From assembly GCF_000970325.1 (NCBI RefSeq), contig NZ_CP009518.1, positions 1,984,001 to 2,048,000 on the forward strand: 64,000 nt of DNA, read 5' to 3'. This DNA comes from Methanococcoides methylutens MM1. GTDB taxonomy: Archaea; Halobacteriota; Methanosarcinia; Methanosarcinales; Methanosarcinaceae. The stretch's first letter is position 1, and the number at the start of each line of letters is the position of its first letter. This document shows, piece by piece, positions 43,313 through 51,915 of this stretch. The notes under the pieces are model-generated. The model was not told where the DNA came from. It searched no databases and was given only the letters and a program-made list of their open reading frames with translations. Both the position numbers and the translations under genes were made by a program.

Positions 43313-44616
43313 TATGCCTCAACCCCTTCCAGTCGCTCCAAAAGTGCAGATATCCTCTTTTCAGGATCATCTGAGGGAGCCCACACGGATTTTGCTACAA
43401 ATGTGACGCCATATTCGACCCTTGAAGTATTCCCGCGCACACCAAGATAGCGACCCGTGAGGATGTTTTTCATATCATCATAAACAACATTTGCGGACAT
43501 CGATTTACCCATGACCAGTTCACATTCCTGAAGTGTTTTACCATAGACGATCTCGGAAAGTTCCCGGTTCAGCATCACAAGAAGAGAACCAGTCCCATCA
43601 TCAAGGATGAGCTTGATGCGCATGTCCTGAATACCCTCCACCACACCATGGGAGCGACAGGAGTTTTTCATAATTACCCTGTTACATTCAGGACAGCGGG
43701 TTATCAGCCCGGAGCCCGGCCTCACAGATACAATGTTGCCCTTTACCGATACATCGAACATGCCTTCGTTTTGCAGAACTTCCTTGATAGGCAATGGTTC
43801 CGGCGGCACGTTCACCGAATCAAAAGTGAAGGAAAGTCCCCCATCAGGACCTACGATCCGGACCGGAGTGGATTCATTAAGATGTATTGAAGGCACACCC
43901 CTGTACATGCTGACCGATGCATCCTCAAAACGTAATATACTGCCAATATCCACACCATCAAGAAGTGACCACGAAACAAAAGGCAACCTTCCGGTCTCAT
44001 CGGCCAGTACCCCCTCTATAATAGTAAGGTTGCGTCCTTTTACATCGACCTCCCGGTGATATAATTCGATCACTGCAGCTACCGAACTTACGAACATATC
44101 AGAATATCCGATCTCGCTCAGTTTTTTCACAGGAGTTTCAGATAGCTCACTAATATCAGGAAGATCAGTATCCTGAAGAAGTTCAACTTCCGAGCGATCC
44201 CCGATGTTGACCTCCGCCCTGTTGCGCCAGGACCTGACAGATGCATTCAGGATCTTTACAGCATCTCCGGAGTTCAGTGAGATAGGCTTCCATGAAGTGA
44301 ATGAGCACATGCCGGTCTCATCACCAAGTACACCAGAAAATATAGTAGCGGCCTCGCCACGCAAATTTACGTCCTTCTCATTGATCTCAAGAATACGGAC
44401 CTCAAGAGCTATACCCTTGTCACCAATGACAAGATCATTTACCTTTTTAGTTACAGGAGATCCATCCCGGAATTTCTTAAGAACAGACCTTTTTGCTTCA
44501 TCGATCGGTACACGATACTTCAGCAATAATTCCAATTCTTCCTCTATGATAGATCTGCTTACATGTCCCAGCGCCCTTGTTAACTCTTCAATATGAGGCG
44601 CAAATTTTTCGTCCAT
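43312..44616 (-). CDS. Replication protein A, second paralogue
   Basis: The 434-aa protein starts at ATG 44616 ('MDEKFAPHIEELTRALGHVS'), with GAGGG 8 nt upstream. The longer frame from 44709 would begin upstream of the probable TATA box (44671-44680). It has an N-terminal helical region like the first RPA, two divergent OB folds (about 70-160 and 185-275) and a zinc finger 'CPECNRVIMKNSCRSHGVV' near 310. Unlike the 28971-30233 paralogue, its two OB folds are not near copies. Confidence 0.9.
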   Translation of the reverse strand: MDEKFAPHIEELTRALGHVSRSIIEEELELLLKYRVPIDEAKRSVLKKFRDGSPVTKKVNDLVIGDKGIALEVRILEINEKDVNLRGEAATIFSGVLGDETGMCSFTSWKPISLNSGDAVKILNASVRSWRNRAEVNIGDRSEVELLQDTDLPDISELSETPVKKLSEIGYSDMFVSSVAAVIELYHREVDVKGRNLTIIEGVLADETGRLPFVSWSLLDGVDIGSILRFEDASVSMYRGVPSIHLNESTPVRIVGPDGGLSFTFDSVNVPPEPLPIKEVLQNEGMFDVSVKGNIVSVRPGSGLITRCPECNRVIMKNSCRSHGVVEGIQDMRIKLILDDGTGSLLVMLNRELSEIVYGKTLQECELVMGKSMSANVVYDDMKNILTGRYLGVRGNTSRVEYGVTFVAKSVWAPSDDPEKRISALLERLEGVEA

Positions 44617-44670
44617 ACTGTATTCCCTCGCGTATGAAATGTTTACATAATCTAGTCCATACACACATAA

Positions 44671-44680
44671 ATAAGATATA
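44671..44680 (-). promoter_or_regulatory. TATA box of the second RPA operon
   Basis: The minus strand reads GGGTATATCTTATTTATG. A start near 44650 gives a leader of about 35 nt before the ATG at 44616. Confidence 0.45.
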
Positions 44681-44741
44681 CCCTCATCTTCAAGACAGAA
44701 CATTATCAAAAATGCGTTATTTAAGCTTATTTTTGATATAC

Positions 44742-44755
44742 AAATATATTTATAG
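44742..44755 (+). promoter_or_regulatory. TATA box of the histone gene
   Basis: AAATATATTTATAG lies about 75 nt before the ATG at 44825; the transcript would have a leader of 45 nt or so. Confidence 0.5.
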
Positions 44756-44824
44756 ATATTTAGATAAATAAAGATAGCATATTCAATTAATTATTCATAA
44801 AAGACATAAATGAGGTTTAAAAAT

Positions 44825-45046
44825 ATGCCCATACTACCATTAGCTTCCGTCGAACGTTTGATCCGAAGTGCCAATGCAGAAAGAGTCAGTGAATCCGCAG
44901 CATCAGCCCTTTTGGATATACTCGAAGATTACGGAGTAAAGATCGCAAAAGAAGCTATAATATATGCAAATCATGCTGGAAGAAAAACAGTAAAAGATGA
45001 AGACATAAAACTTGCCTTTGACATGCTCACGAAACCCCGTGATTAA
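44825..45046 (+). CDS. Archaeal histone (HMfB-like)
   Basis: The 73-aa histone-fold protein begins 'MPILPLASVERLIRSANAER' and continues with 'SESAASALLDILEDYGVKIA' and 'ANHAGRKTVKDEDIKLAFDM', the usual three-helix pattern with the RKTV loop. I choose ATG 44825 rather than 44810, because GAGGT sits 8 nt before it and known histones begin at this point. It wraps DNA as dimers. The two or three residues after helix 3 ('TKPRD') are a short tail. Confidence 0.95.
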   Translation: MPILPLASVERLIRSANAERVSESAASALLDILEDYGVKIAKEAIIYANHAGRKTVKDEDIKLAFDMLTKPRD

Positions 45047-45054
45047 TGTCACTC

Positions 45055-45062
45055 TTTTTTTT
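45055..45062 (+). terminator. T8 terminator of the histone gene
   Basis: An unbroken T8 run lies 9 nt after the histone stop, with no hairpin needed, as is common for archaeal terminators. Confidence 0.7.
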
Positions 45063-45567
45063 ATAGTAAAAGATCTATCGCGCCCATTCCGGCAAGTGTG
45101 ACGACCGTCACAACAATACCTGATATCAGGACACCCGCTGTTATCGCCATGAAGGCATTCCTGAACTTCACACCGAATACAAAAGCAGCTGCACAACCAG
45201 TCCATGCGCCTGTAACCGGCAAAGGAATGGCCACAAAGAGAGTTAATGCCAGTGTACCATAACGATCCATGTTTTCAGAATGTTTTCGGCGGGTCCTGGT
45301 GAAAAGCCAGGTGAAGAAAGAATCACCAATTTTGAACCTCCTGAGATAAGAAGACACCGGATCCAGGAAAAGTAAAAGGGGAATCACTGGGAGAAGGTTC
45401 CCTATGATAGCAAGCAGATAAGCATCTACCGGATCAATTCCATATATCCCGATAGCAACAGGGATTGCACCACGAAGTTCGGATACCGGCAATGCACTTA
45501 GCACTACCGTTGCCAGCCATGAAGGTACACTTGCGAGTGCATCCACCAGTTGCTCTTGGAAAGGCAT
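45061..45567 (-). CDS. COG2426 small multidrug-export-like membrane protein
   Basis: The 168-aa protein has four to five hydrophobic segments and the family motifs 'LPVSELRGAIPVAIGIYG' (about 26-43) and 'FVAIPLPVTGAWTGCAAA' (about 110-127). The family label comes from weak annotation; transport function is unproven. It begins 4 nt after the rfcS stop, so it is probably co-transcribed with rfcS. Confidence 0.85.
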   Translation of the reverse strand: MPFQEQLVDALASVPSWLATVVLSALPVSELRGAIPVAIGIYGIDPVDAYLLAIIGNLLPVIPLLLFLDPVSSYLRRFKIGDSFFTWLFTRTRRKHSENMDRYGTLALTLFVAIPLPVTGAWTGCAAAFVFGVKFRNAFMAITAGVLISGIVVTVVTLAGMGAIDLLL

Positions 45568-45571
45568 TGCC

Positions 45572-46546
45572 TTATTGCTCCTTGGTCAGGGCAAAATGTG
45601 CCAGCAAAGCATCAAGCTGTATTCTTTCGTTCGCACCTTCAGTAAGCCTGAAATCAACCTCGCCGATCATATCCATAAGGTCCACCATACGCTGGCCTGC
45701 CACGTCCATGTCGAAGATTGCACGATAGATCTGCCCAACGACATCCTCTCCGGAAAGACCCTTTTCCAACATAAGGGTATCAAGTTTCCTGCGCGCCAGC
45801 ACAAAATTACCGGATAGTGCGATTGTAAGCAGTTCCATAATCTCTTCAGGGTGGGCTGTTGCAGTTATCCTGTATATGGCATCCCTGTGAATGGTCTTAT
45901 CAAAAAGAGCAGCTGCCTGAAGTGCATTTATTGCCTTTCTCATGTCACCCTGGGCAACATACTTCAATGCTTCCATCCCGTCATCAGCAATTTCAAGACC
46001 CTCTTTTTCAGCAATATGCCTGCACCTTTCAGCCACGGAATCCTCAGTAAGGTGGCGGAAACGGTAAACAGCACACCTGGATTGAATAGGTTCGATGATC
46101 TTTGAAGAATAGTTACAGGACAATATAAAGCGGCAGTTACCCGTATAGCGTTCCATCGTACGACGCAGTGCTGACTGCGCATCGGACGTTAAGGCATCCG
46201 CTTCATCAAGGAAGATTATCTTAAAGTCGGCACCTCCGATAGGGGAGGTCTTTGCGAAGTTCTTGATCTTGGTTCTCACAACATCAATCCCACGCTCATC
46301 CGACGCATTGAGTTCTGTGAAGTTCTCTCTCCAGTCATCCCCGAAAAGTTCACGTGCGATAGACACAGCAGTTGCGGTCTTTCCAACTCCGGGAGGACCT
46401 GAGAACAATAAGTGAGGAAGATTACCGGTCTTTACATATGAGATCAGCCTTTCTGTAGTCTCCTTTTGACCCACAATGTCTTCAAGCTTAAAAGGCCTGT
46501 ATTTCTCGATCCATATCTCTTCTTTTATTTTAAACCCTCCAGCCAT
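45572..46546 (-). CDS. rfcS: Replication factor C small subunit
   Basis: The 324-aa clamp-loader ATPase opens '[17 protein letters not shown]'. It has Walker A '[17 protein letters not shown]' (about 48-64), Walker B '[20 protein letters not shown]' with DEAD, and the SRC motif '[13 protein letters not shown]'. It loads PCNA together with RfcL. There is no intein, unlike in some archaea. Replication genes priS, gins51 and two RPAs are also in the window. Confidence 0.95.
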   Translation of the reverse strand: MAGGFKIKEEIWIEKYRPFKLEDIVGQKETTERLISYVKTGNLPHLLFSGPPGVGKTATAVSIARELFGDDWRENFTELNASDERGIDVVRTKIKNFAKTSPIGGADFKIIFLDEADALTSDAQSALRRTMERYTGNCRFILSCNYSSKIIEPIQSRCAVYRFRHLTEDSVAERCRHIAEKEGLEIADDGMEALKYVAQGDMRKAINALQAAALFDKTIHRDAIYRITATAHPEEIMELLTIALSGNFVLARRKLDTLMLEKGLSGEDVVGQIYRAIFDMDVAGQRMVDLMDMIGEVDFRLTEGANERIQLDALLAHFALTKEQ

Positions 46547-46642
46547 AACTGCTGACCTGCAATATCAATGCAGGGAGAATAAGGTTGATTTTACTTTTTA
46601 ATCTTTCGTGACATAAAGAAAATATGAAAAATAATATAGCAT

Positions 46643-46692
46643 CATGTGAACGAAACACATGACCCTAAAAGAGGAATCCGGAATATTCCGGA
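46643..46692 (-). terminator. Tandem hairpins ending the rnf operon
   Basis: A perfect 16-bp palindrome TCCGGAATATTCCGGA (46677-46692) starts 2 nt after the last stop and is followed by TTCCTCTTTTAGG. A second stem CATGTG/CACATG (46643-46661) is followed by ATGCTATATTATTTTT. Either can end transcription; the second may also overlap the rfcS promoter region. Confidence 0.75.
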
Positions 46693-46693
46693 C

Positions 46694-47026
46694 TCACTTG
46701 TACGCGTGGTTGTAAGCGATCTTACCGATAACCGGTACCTTAAGCTTTGAACCTCTCCATGCAATGAACATGAAAGAGATCCATACAAAGAGGGAAAAGA
46801 AACCTCCGAAATCAGCAAGTATCCACCCCACATAAGGGATCCATGCCACCAGGAAGACAACTGCGGTCAGAACCATGAAAAGCATTGCTGACTGGAATGC
46901 ATGGAAACGGACGAACTTGTTCTCCTTTTCAATAAAGAGGAAAAGGACACCTGTGATCCAGAATCCCAGATAGCACAGTATACCCACAATGTTCTCATTA
47001 AGTCCAATGGAAGTCTTGTATGTCAT
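46694..47026 (-). CDS. DUF4870-like membrane protein at the end of the rnf operon
   Basis: The 110-aa protein has three hydrophobic segments and 'FLFIEKENKFVRFHAFQSAM', the DUF4870 signature. It begins 12 nt after rnfB with GGAGTGAT before its ATG. The Methanosarcina acetivorans rnf operon, as I recall, also ends with a small membrane protein gene co-transcribed with rnfB, so a role in Rnf assembly is plausible. Its function is unknown. Confidence 0.85.
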   Translation of the reverse strand: MTYKTSIGLNENIVGILCYLGFWITGVLFLFIEKENKFVRFHAFQSAMLFMVLTAVVFLVAWIPYVGWILADFGGFFSLFVWISFMFIAWRGSKLKVPVIGKIAYNHAYK

Positions 47027-47038
47027 ATGATCACTCCG

Positions 47039-47836
47039 TTATCTCATCTCAATGCAGTTCTGCGGGCATTTCTCAACACATATTCCACATGCTGTACACT
47101 TATCCTGATCGATCTCGGCAAGGAACTTTGTGACCTTGATAGCATCTTCAGGACAGTTCTTCTCACAGATCTTACAGCCGATACATCCTATCTCACAGAC
47201 TGCCTTTACGGCCTTACCCTTGTCATGTGAATTACACTGGACATGTACCTTCTCGGAGTCCTTTGCAAACATAAGCACATCATTTGGACATGCCTCTATA
47301 CAGAGACCACAGCTCTTACAGAGGTTCTTGTTCACATCAGGAAGACGGTCATCACCTATAGTGATAGCATCAAAAGGACATGCACGTACACAGGTTCCGC
47401 GACCCATACATCCGTAATTACATCCTTTTTCACCATCAGAGAGCATGATCACGGCAGTACAGTCCTCAATTCCAACATAATCGAACCTGTCAACGCATTT
47501 GGTACCGCCATTACACCTGAGATATGGGTACTCTTTCTCTGCTTCGGAAACATCCTGACCGAGAATTCCACCGATCTCCTTTGCAGTCTCAAAGCCACCT
47601 ACAGGGCATCCATCAAGTGGAGCATTCTCTTCCACTACACGCTCTGCAAAGTCAGCACAGCCTGCAAATCCACAGGCACCACAATTAGCACCTGGCAGAA
47701 CCTCGACCACCTCTTCAACAAGAGGATTAGTCTCAACCTTGAACACCCTTGAAGCTGCGATCAGCATGATACCGATCACAAGACCAAGACCACCAAGTGT
47801 TGCCATTGCCTGGATAAGTAAAGTTGTCAGACTCAT
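47039..47836 (-). CDS. rnfB: Rnf electron transport complex subunit B
   Basis: The 265-aa ferredoxin-like subunit has an N-terminal membrane helix (about 8-28), then 'CGACGFAGCADFAERV' for one [4Fe-4S] cluster, and further Cys sets 'CNYGCMGRGTCVRACP', 'CKSCGLCIEACP', 'CIGCKICEKNCP' and 'CTACGICVEKCP'. It is thought to take electrons from reduced ferredoxin. Its ATG overlaps the rnfA stop by 4 nt. Confidence 0.95.
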   Translation of the reverse strand: MSLTTLLIQAMATLGGLGLVIGIMLIAASRVFKVETNPLVEEVVEVLPGANCGACGFAGCADFAERVVEENAPLDGCPVGGFETAKEIGGILGQDVSEAEKEYPYLRCNGGTKCVDRFDYVGIEDCTAVIMLSDGEKGCNYGCMGRGTCVRACPFDAITIGDDRLPDVNKNLCKSCGLCIEACPNDVLMFAKDSEKVHVQCNSHDKGKAVKAVCEIGCIGCKICEKNCPEDAIKVTKFLAEIDQDKCTACGICVEKCPQNCIEMR

Positions 47837-48423
47837 ATTGGGATCACTCCGAAGTAGTTAACAAAGGCCATTGAAAGCATTGTTGCTATAAGGAATGCCT
47901 GTGGCAGACCACGAACTGCAGATGGGACATTAACGAGAGTACTGCGTTCCCTGATACCAGACATCATCAGCATGACAATAGTGTAACCAATACCTGCTGC
48001 AACTCCGAAAACGACACTCTGTATGAAAGAGTATTCATTCAGGACATTGAGCAATACAACACCAAGAACCGCACAGTTTGTTGTTATAAGCGGGAGGTAG
48101 ATACCCAGTGAACGATACAGTGAAGGAATGTTCTTCCTCACAACGAACTCCACAAGCTGCACAAGGGCAGCGATCACAACAATGAAACTGATCAGACTAA
48201 GGAACTCAAGCTTCAACGGGATCAATACGAAAGAGTAGATCAGATATGACACAGTTGCTGCCATAGTCATTACAAAAATAACGGCACCGGACATTCCTGC
48301 AGCACTCTTTGTATCCTTGGTAACACCCACGAATGAACATAGACCAAGGAACTGGATGATCAGGAAGTTCTTAATGAACACACCATCCATGAATATTTGG
48401 AATAAACTTACATCAGCTGCCAT
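47833..48423 (-). CDS. rnfA: Rnf electron transport complex subunit A
   Basis: The 196-aa subunit has six hydrophobic helices and 'FLGLCSFVGVTKDTKSA' and 'TTNCAVLGVVLLN', whose Cys residues hold the membrane [2Fe-2S] cluster shared with RnfE in related complexes. I choose ATG 48423 (GAGGT 7 nt upstream) over GTG 48432. It starts 1 nt after rnfE. Confidence 0.94.
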   Translation of the reverse strand: MAADVSLFQIFMDGVFIKNFLIIQFLGLCSFVGVTKDTKSAAGMSGAVIFVMTMAATVSYLIYSFVLIPLKLEFLSLISFIVVIAALVQLVEFVVRKNIPSLYRSLGIYLPLITTNCAVLGVVLLNVLNEYSFIQSVVFGVAAGIGYTIVMLMMSGIRERSTLVNVPSAVRGLPQAFLIATMLSMAFVNYFGVIPI

Positions 48424-48424
48424 T

Positions 48425-49036
48425 TTAGCCACCTCTTGCGAGCTTCTTTGCTCTCCTATAATTGACTATTGCCATCAAAATACCTATTGTGAGGAAAGCC
48501 CCCGGTGAAAGGATCATGTAAGTGATCGGATTGATCGGGATACTGATAACTTCCAGACCAAAGATCACGATCTGGCCGGTTCCCAGAAGTTCCCTGATAC
48601 CCCCAATTAGCACAAGGACAAGAAGGAAACCTGTTGATATACCTAATGCATCGATCAGAGAATAGAACATGTTGTTCTTGTTAGCGTATGCTTCAGCACG
48701 TCCAATGATGATACAGTTGACAACAATAAGAGGGATGAAAACACCCAAAGCCGCATACATCGGTGGGAAATAAGCCTTCATAACCATCTCTACGATCGAA
48801 ACGAACGTCGCTATTATCAAAATAAATATTGGCAATCTCACAGAAGCAGGGATCTGCTTCCTCAGCCCAGAGACCAGAAGGTTGGAACAGATAAGTACAA
48901 AAGCCGTTCCAGCTGACATACCAATAGCATTATCAATGGACGTGGTAACTGCCAATGTAGGACAAAGACCCAATACCAAAGCAAATACAGGGTTATCCTT
49001 TGTAATTCCACGAATAAATTCACTTAAAGCATTCAT
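48425..49036 (-). CDS. rnfE: Rnf electron transport complex subunit E
   Basis: The 203-aa subunit is the homologue and partner of RnfA, with six hydrophobic helices and 'LGLCPTLAVTTSIDNAIGMS' and 'VVNCIIIGRAEAYA', which contain the paired Cys residues for the shared cluster. AAGGTGATG precedes the ATG. rnfG ends 11 nt upstream. Confidence 0.94.
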   Translation of the reverse strand: MNALSEFIRGITKDNPVFALVLGLCPTLAVTTSIDNAIGMSAGTAFVLICSNLLVSGLRKQIPASVRLPIFILIIATFVSIVEMVMKAYFPPMYAALGVFIPLIVVNCIIIGRAEAYANKNNMFYSLIDALGISTGFLLVLVLIGGIRELLGTGQIVIFGLEVISIPINPITYMILSPGAFLTIGILMAIVNYRRAKKLARGG

Positions 49037-49047
49037 AACATCACCTT

Positions 49048-49620
49048 TTAAGCCTCTGCTCCCTGTATATCTTCAATCTGGGCATTCAGGGCATCTACCA
49101 CTGCCTGAGATGATATCGTGGCACCGGTAATTGAATCAATTGCACCACCAGACTTTGACAAACTCAGGTCTGCTACTTTCACATTATTGAACTGGTCCCT
49201 GAAAGGTGGTTCAGTAATCTTGGACCCCAGACCAGGAGTTTCAACATGAGACATGATACTCATGCCAGTAACCTCATTGAATGAAGCATCAACACCACCG
49301 GCAACTTCCAATAATCCCTGTGCACCAGGATGTTGCCTGAAGAAAGCATACCCAATAAGATTCCCGGAACTATCTTTCGCACGGTAATACAATATTTCCC
49401 GGTCACCTTCATCGTTAATGATCTCATCACCATACACGGCTTCAAATTCTGCAGCCTGAGGCATTAATTCAGCAAGCGTTGAAGTCCTCGCTTCTTCATA
49501 GTTCTTCTTTAATTGTTCACTTGTAGGCACATATGTTACAGCCAGAAGTGCTGAAGCAATGACAGATATCAACACCAGCTTACCTATGATAACTACTACA
49601 TCCTTGTTTGACTCAGTCAT
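49048..49620 (-). CDS. rnfG: Rnf electron transport complex subunit G, FMN-carrying
   Basis: The 190-aa subunit has one N-terminal membrane helix (about 9-28) and an FMN-binding domain. The flavinylation motif 'DSITGATISSQAV' (S/TGAT) puts covalent FMN on Thr168. The divergent apbE gene at 53930 probably makes this link. The ATG overlaps the rnfD stop by 8 nt; GGAGGTG precedes it. Confidence 0.95.
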   Translation of the reverse strand: MTESNKDVVVIIGKLVLISVIASALLAVTYVPTSEQLKKNYEEARTSTLAELMPQAAEFEAVYGDEIINDEGDREILYYRAKDSSGNLIGYAFFRQHPGAQGLLEVAGGVDASFNEVTGMSIMSHVETPGLGSKITEPPFRDQFNNVKVADLSLSKSGGAIDSITGATISSQAVVDALNAQIEDIQGAEA

Positions 49621-50542
49621 TTAATAGCACCTCCAGGCGATCCTTGAAAGGAACCTTTGAAAGGATACGCTTGTACTTGCGCTGCAGAAATGTCTCTGTG
49701 CCATAAGATTCCGGAAGTGTGTTGTTATCGATCAATGATGAAACACAGTTTGCAAGGAACAGACCATAGAAGATCGCATCAACATAATTTGCAAAATGGC
49801 CGTACACTACGACAAGAACACCACAAACAATTCCATAGATCACACGACCGTTCTTTGTTACAGGTGAGCTGGAGGTGTCTGTTGCCAGGAACAGGATACC
49901 AAACAGGACAACACCGAGAACAACGTATGACAGACTATCACCAACAAGCACTGCAAGCAGGATCGTGGTCAAAAAGAATGAAACTGGAATTCTCCATTCC
50001 ACATAGCGTAGCAATATAAGTATACAACCCGGGATCAACAATGCGAGAGGTGATACACCTGCAATGTGACCTGCGCCTGTTTCCAGTATCAGGTCAGACA
50101 AAGCAGTAGTCTGAGGATAGGATAGTGGAGACATTATTGACCACCATGCAAGGCTCAGGAATACCCATGCTGCAAGTACCGGGTTGAAAACATAGGATCC
50201 GATACCTCCAAACGCATGTTTTCCTATTCCGATCGCAAAGACAGAACCTATCATAGGAATCCATAAAGGAGCTTCCGGTGGGATAATCATCGCAACCATC
50301 AGACCAATGAGAATTGTGCTTCCATCATCGATCGTTATCTTCTGATTAAATGCTTTCTGTATTGCGACCTCAGTCACTACTGCTGCAAGGATACTGGCAA
50401 TGACCAATCCTATTGCAGGAAGACCAAACAAATAGACAGACAGCAGGACCACAGGCATAAGTGCAATTACCTTTGCCCAGGTCATCTTTTTAAAAGTAAT
50501 AGCCTCCTTCCTGTGAGGAGGAGCTGATATTGTAAATGTCAT
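49613..50542 (-). CDS. rnfD: Rnf electron transport complex subunit D
   Basis: The 309-aa membrane subunit has about nine hydrophobic helices. I start at ATG 50542, because GGAGGTGA lies 5-8 nt before it, within the rnfC 3' end; the ATG at 50566 is less likely. The usual S-x-A-T flavinylation site of bacterial RnfD is not plain; the nearest equivalent is 'YPQTTALSDLIL' (about residue 165). RnfD probably forms part of the sodium path. Confidence 0.93.
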   Translation of the reverse strand: MTFTISAPPHRKEAITFKKMTWAKVIALMPVVLLSVYLFGLPAIGLVIASILAAVVTEVAIQKAFNQKITIDDGSTILIGLMVAMIIPPEAPLWIPMIGSVFAIGIGKHAFGGIGSYVFNPVLAAWVFLSLAWWSIMSPLSYPQTTALSDLILETGAGHIAGVSPLALLIPGCILILLRYVEWRIPVSFFLTTILLAVLVGDSLSYVVLGVVLFGILFLATDTSSSPVTKNGRVIYGIVCGVLVVVYGHFANYVDAIFYGLFLANCVSSLIDNNTLPESYGTETFLQRKYKRILSKVPFKDRLEVLLND

Positions 50543-50543
50543 C

Positions 50544-51902
50544 TTATTCACCTCCACTGCATCCACATCCTAATTTAAGATTAGCCGGGGATTCTTTTGG
50601 AGCTAAGTCTTCATACGCCTTTTCGATAGAATTCTTTGCATATTTTATCAATTGCAGAACATGTATCTTTGAAGGACACACCGCTGCACATCTGCCACAT
50701 TCAACACAGTTCATTATATGCATCTGACGGCATTCATCAAAGCGTCCCTGATCAGACATTGCTGCGATCCTGCTTGGAATTAAGTTCACAGGACATACAT
50801 CTACGCATCTTGCGCAGTGAGTACAATCAACGGATTCTCCCCTTACCACCTCATCAGCAGATTGGACGTATATGGATGTCGTTGTCTTGCTCACAGGCAC
50901 CTCATCGGTATACTGTGCCACACCTGTGATAGAACCATTCGCAATGAGCTTGCCAGGTTCTCCGATGTAGCCACCACATTCTTCAATTACGTCCTTGAAG
51001 GTGGTTCCGATCTTCACAAGGATCTTCTGTGGGTTATTCACTTTTCCGGAAACAGAGACCACGGTCTCGATATATGGTTTCCCTGCATTTACTGCATCAT
51101 AAAGTGCTTTTGCAGATTTTACACTGCATATCGCAACACCAACATCAGTAGGCACACAGCCAAAAGAGACCTTCCTTCCTGTCACATTATAGGTGAACAG
51201 GTCAAGGATCTTCTTACCATAGATGTGTTCCTGTGATACGACCACAATGTCAGATGACATGTCCTTGAAGTAGTAGTTGATCTTCCTCTTTCCGACCAAT
51301 GGAGCAACAGTAATGGGCTTTCCATCATAGTTCAATCCGTCAAAAGCATTGATGGATTCAAGGTCATCGTTCCTCAGTACGATAGCACCTTTTGAAGCAC
51401 CTGAAGCCCTCATCAGTAACTTTAATGCATCAAGCATCTGTGATGAATACTGGGAAGGCGTGTCGTAGTGCCCGCCGATCCACTCGGATGAAGTGGCATT
51501 CACCAGGACGACATCTATCTTTTTGCCTTCCGGCTTCAGGACCATATGTGTCGGGAAGCCATAATGCTCAACGATGCCCGCATCCTTTATGAAATCTGCA
51601 AGCTCGGAGTCCTGAACATCCTTTGGATTGAAATCAACACATTCTGGTTCTTCAGATAGCTGAATTATAACGCTGTTGACCTTGTTTCCGTTGGGGTGGG
51701 GTGCTTCCTCAATGGAAATAACTTCCCCGGATACACTTGAATGAACAGATGCGGAATTGTATACCCCGCATTCGCCTATCTTCTGCCCTTCACAGACCAT
51801 GTCCCCTTTCTTCACAAGCGGATCACATGCAGTGCCGTCATGTTGCTTTAAGGGAATAATGACCTTTTCAGGCATCTTTTTCATTATATTGACCTTTGTC
51901 AC
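50544..51902 (-). CDS. rnfC: Rnf electron transport complex subunit C
   Basis: The 452-aa peripheral subunit has an N-terminal barrel-sandwich domain, a flavin/NADH-like middle region and two [4Fe-4S] sets 'CTHCARCVDVCPVNLIP' and 'CVECGRCAAVCPSKIH'. I start at GTG 51902, 9 nt after AAGGAG; ATG 51884 is the alternative, and the ATG at 51938 would overlap mmcA with no Shine-Dalgarno. In methanogens electrons probably pass to MmcA instead of NAD. The C-terminus ends 'CGCSGGE', a Cys-rich tip. Confidence 0.92.
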   Translation of the reverse strand: MTKVNIMKKMPEKVIIPLKQHDGTACDPLVKKGDMVCEGQKIGECGVYNSASVHSSVSGEVISIEEAPHPNGNKVNSVIIQLSEEPECVDFNPKDVQDSELADFIKDAGIVEHYGFPTHMVLKPEGKKIDVVLVNATSSEWIGGHYDTPSQYSSQMLDALKLLMRASGASKGAIVLRNDDLESINAFDGLNYDGKPITVAPLVGKRKINYYFKDMSSDIVVVSQEHIYGKKILDLFTYNVTGRKVSFGCVPTDVGVAICSVKSAKALYDAVNAGKPYIETVVSVSGKVNNPQKILVKIGTTFKDVIEECGGYIGEPGKLIANGSITGVAQYTDEVPVSKTTTSIYVQSADEVVRGESVDCTHCARCVDVCPVNLIPSRIAAMSDQGRFDECRQMHIMNCVECGRCAAVCPSKIHVLQLIKYAKNSIEKAYEDLAPKESPANLKLGCGCSGGE

Positions 51903-51915
51903 AAACACCAACTCC

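Noticed and set aside
44617..44709. 31-residue N-terminal extension of the second RPA
   Set aside because: It would start upstream of the probable TATA box, and the shorter start has GAGGG and a family-like N-terminus.
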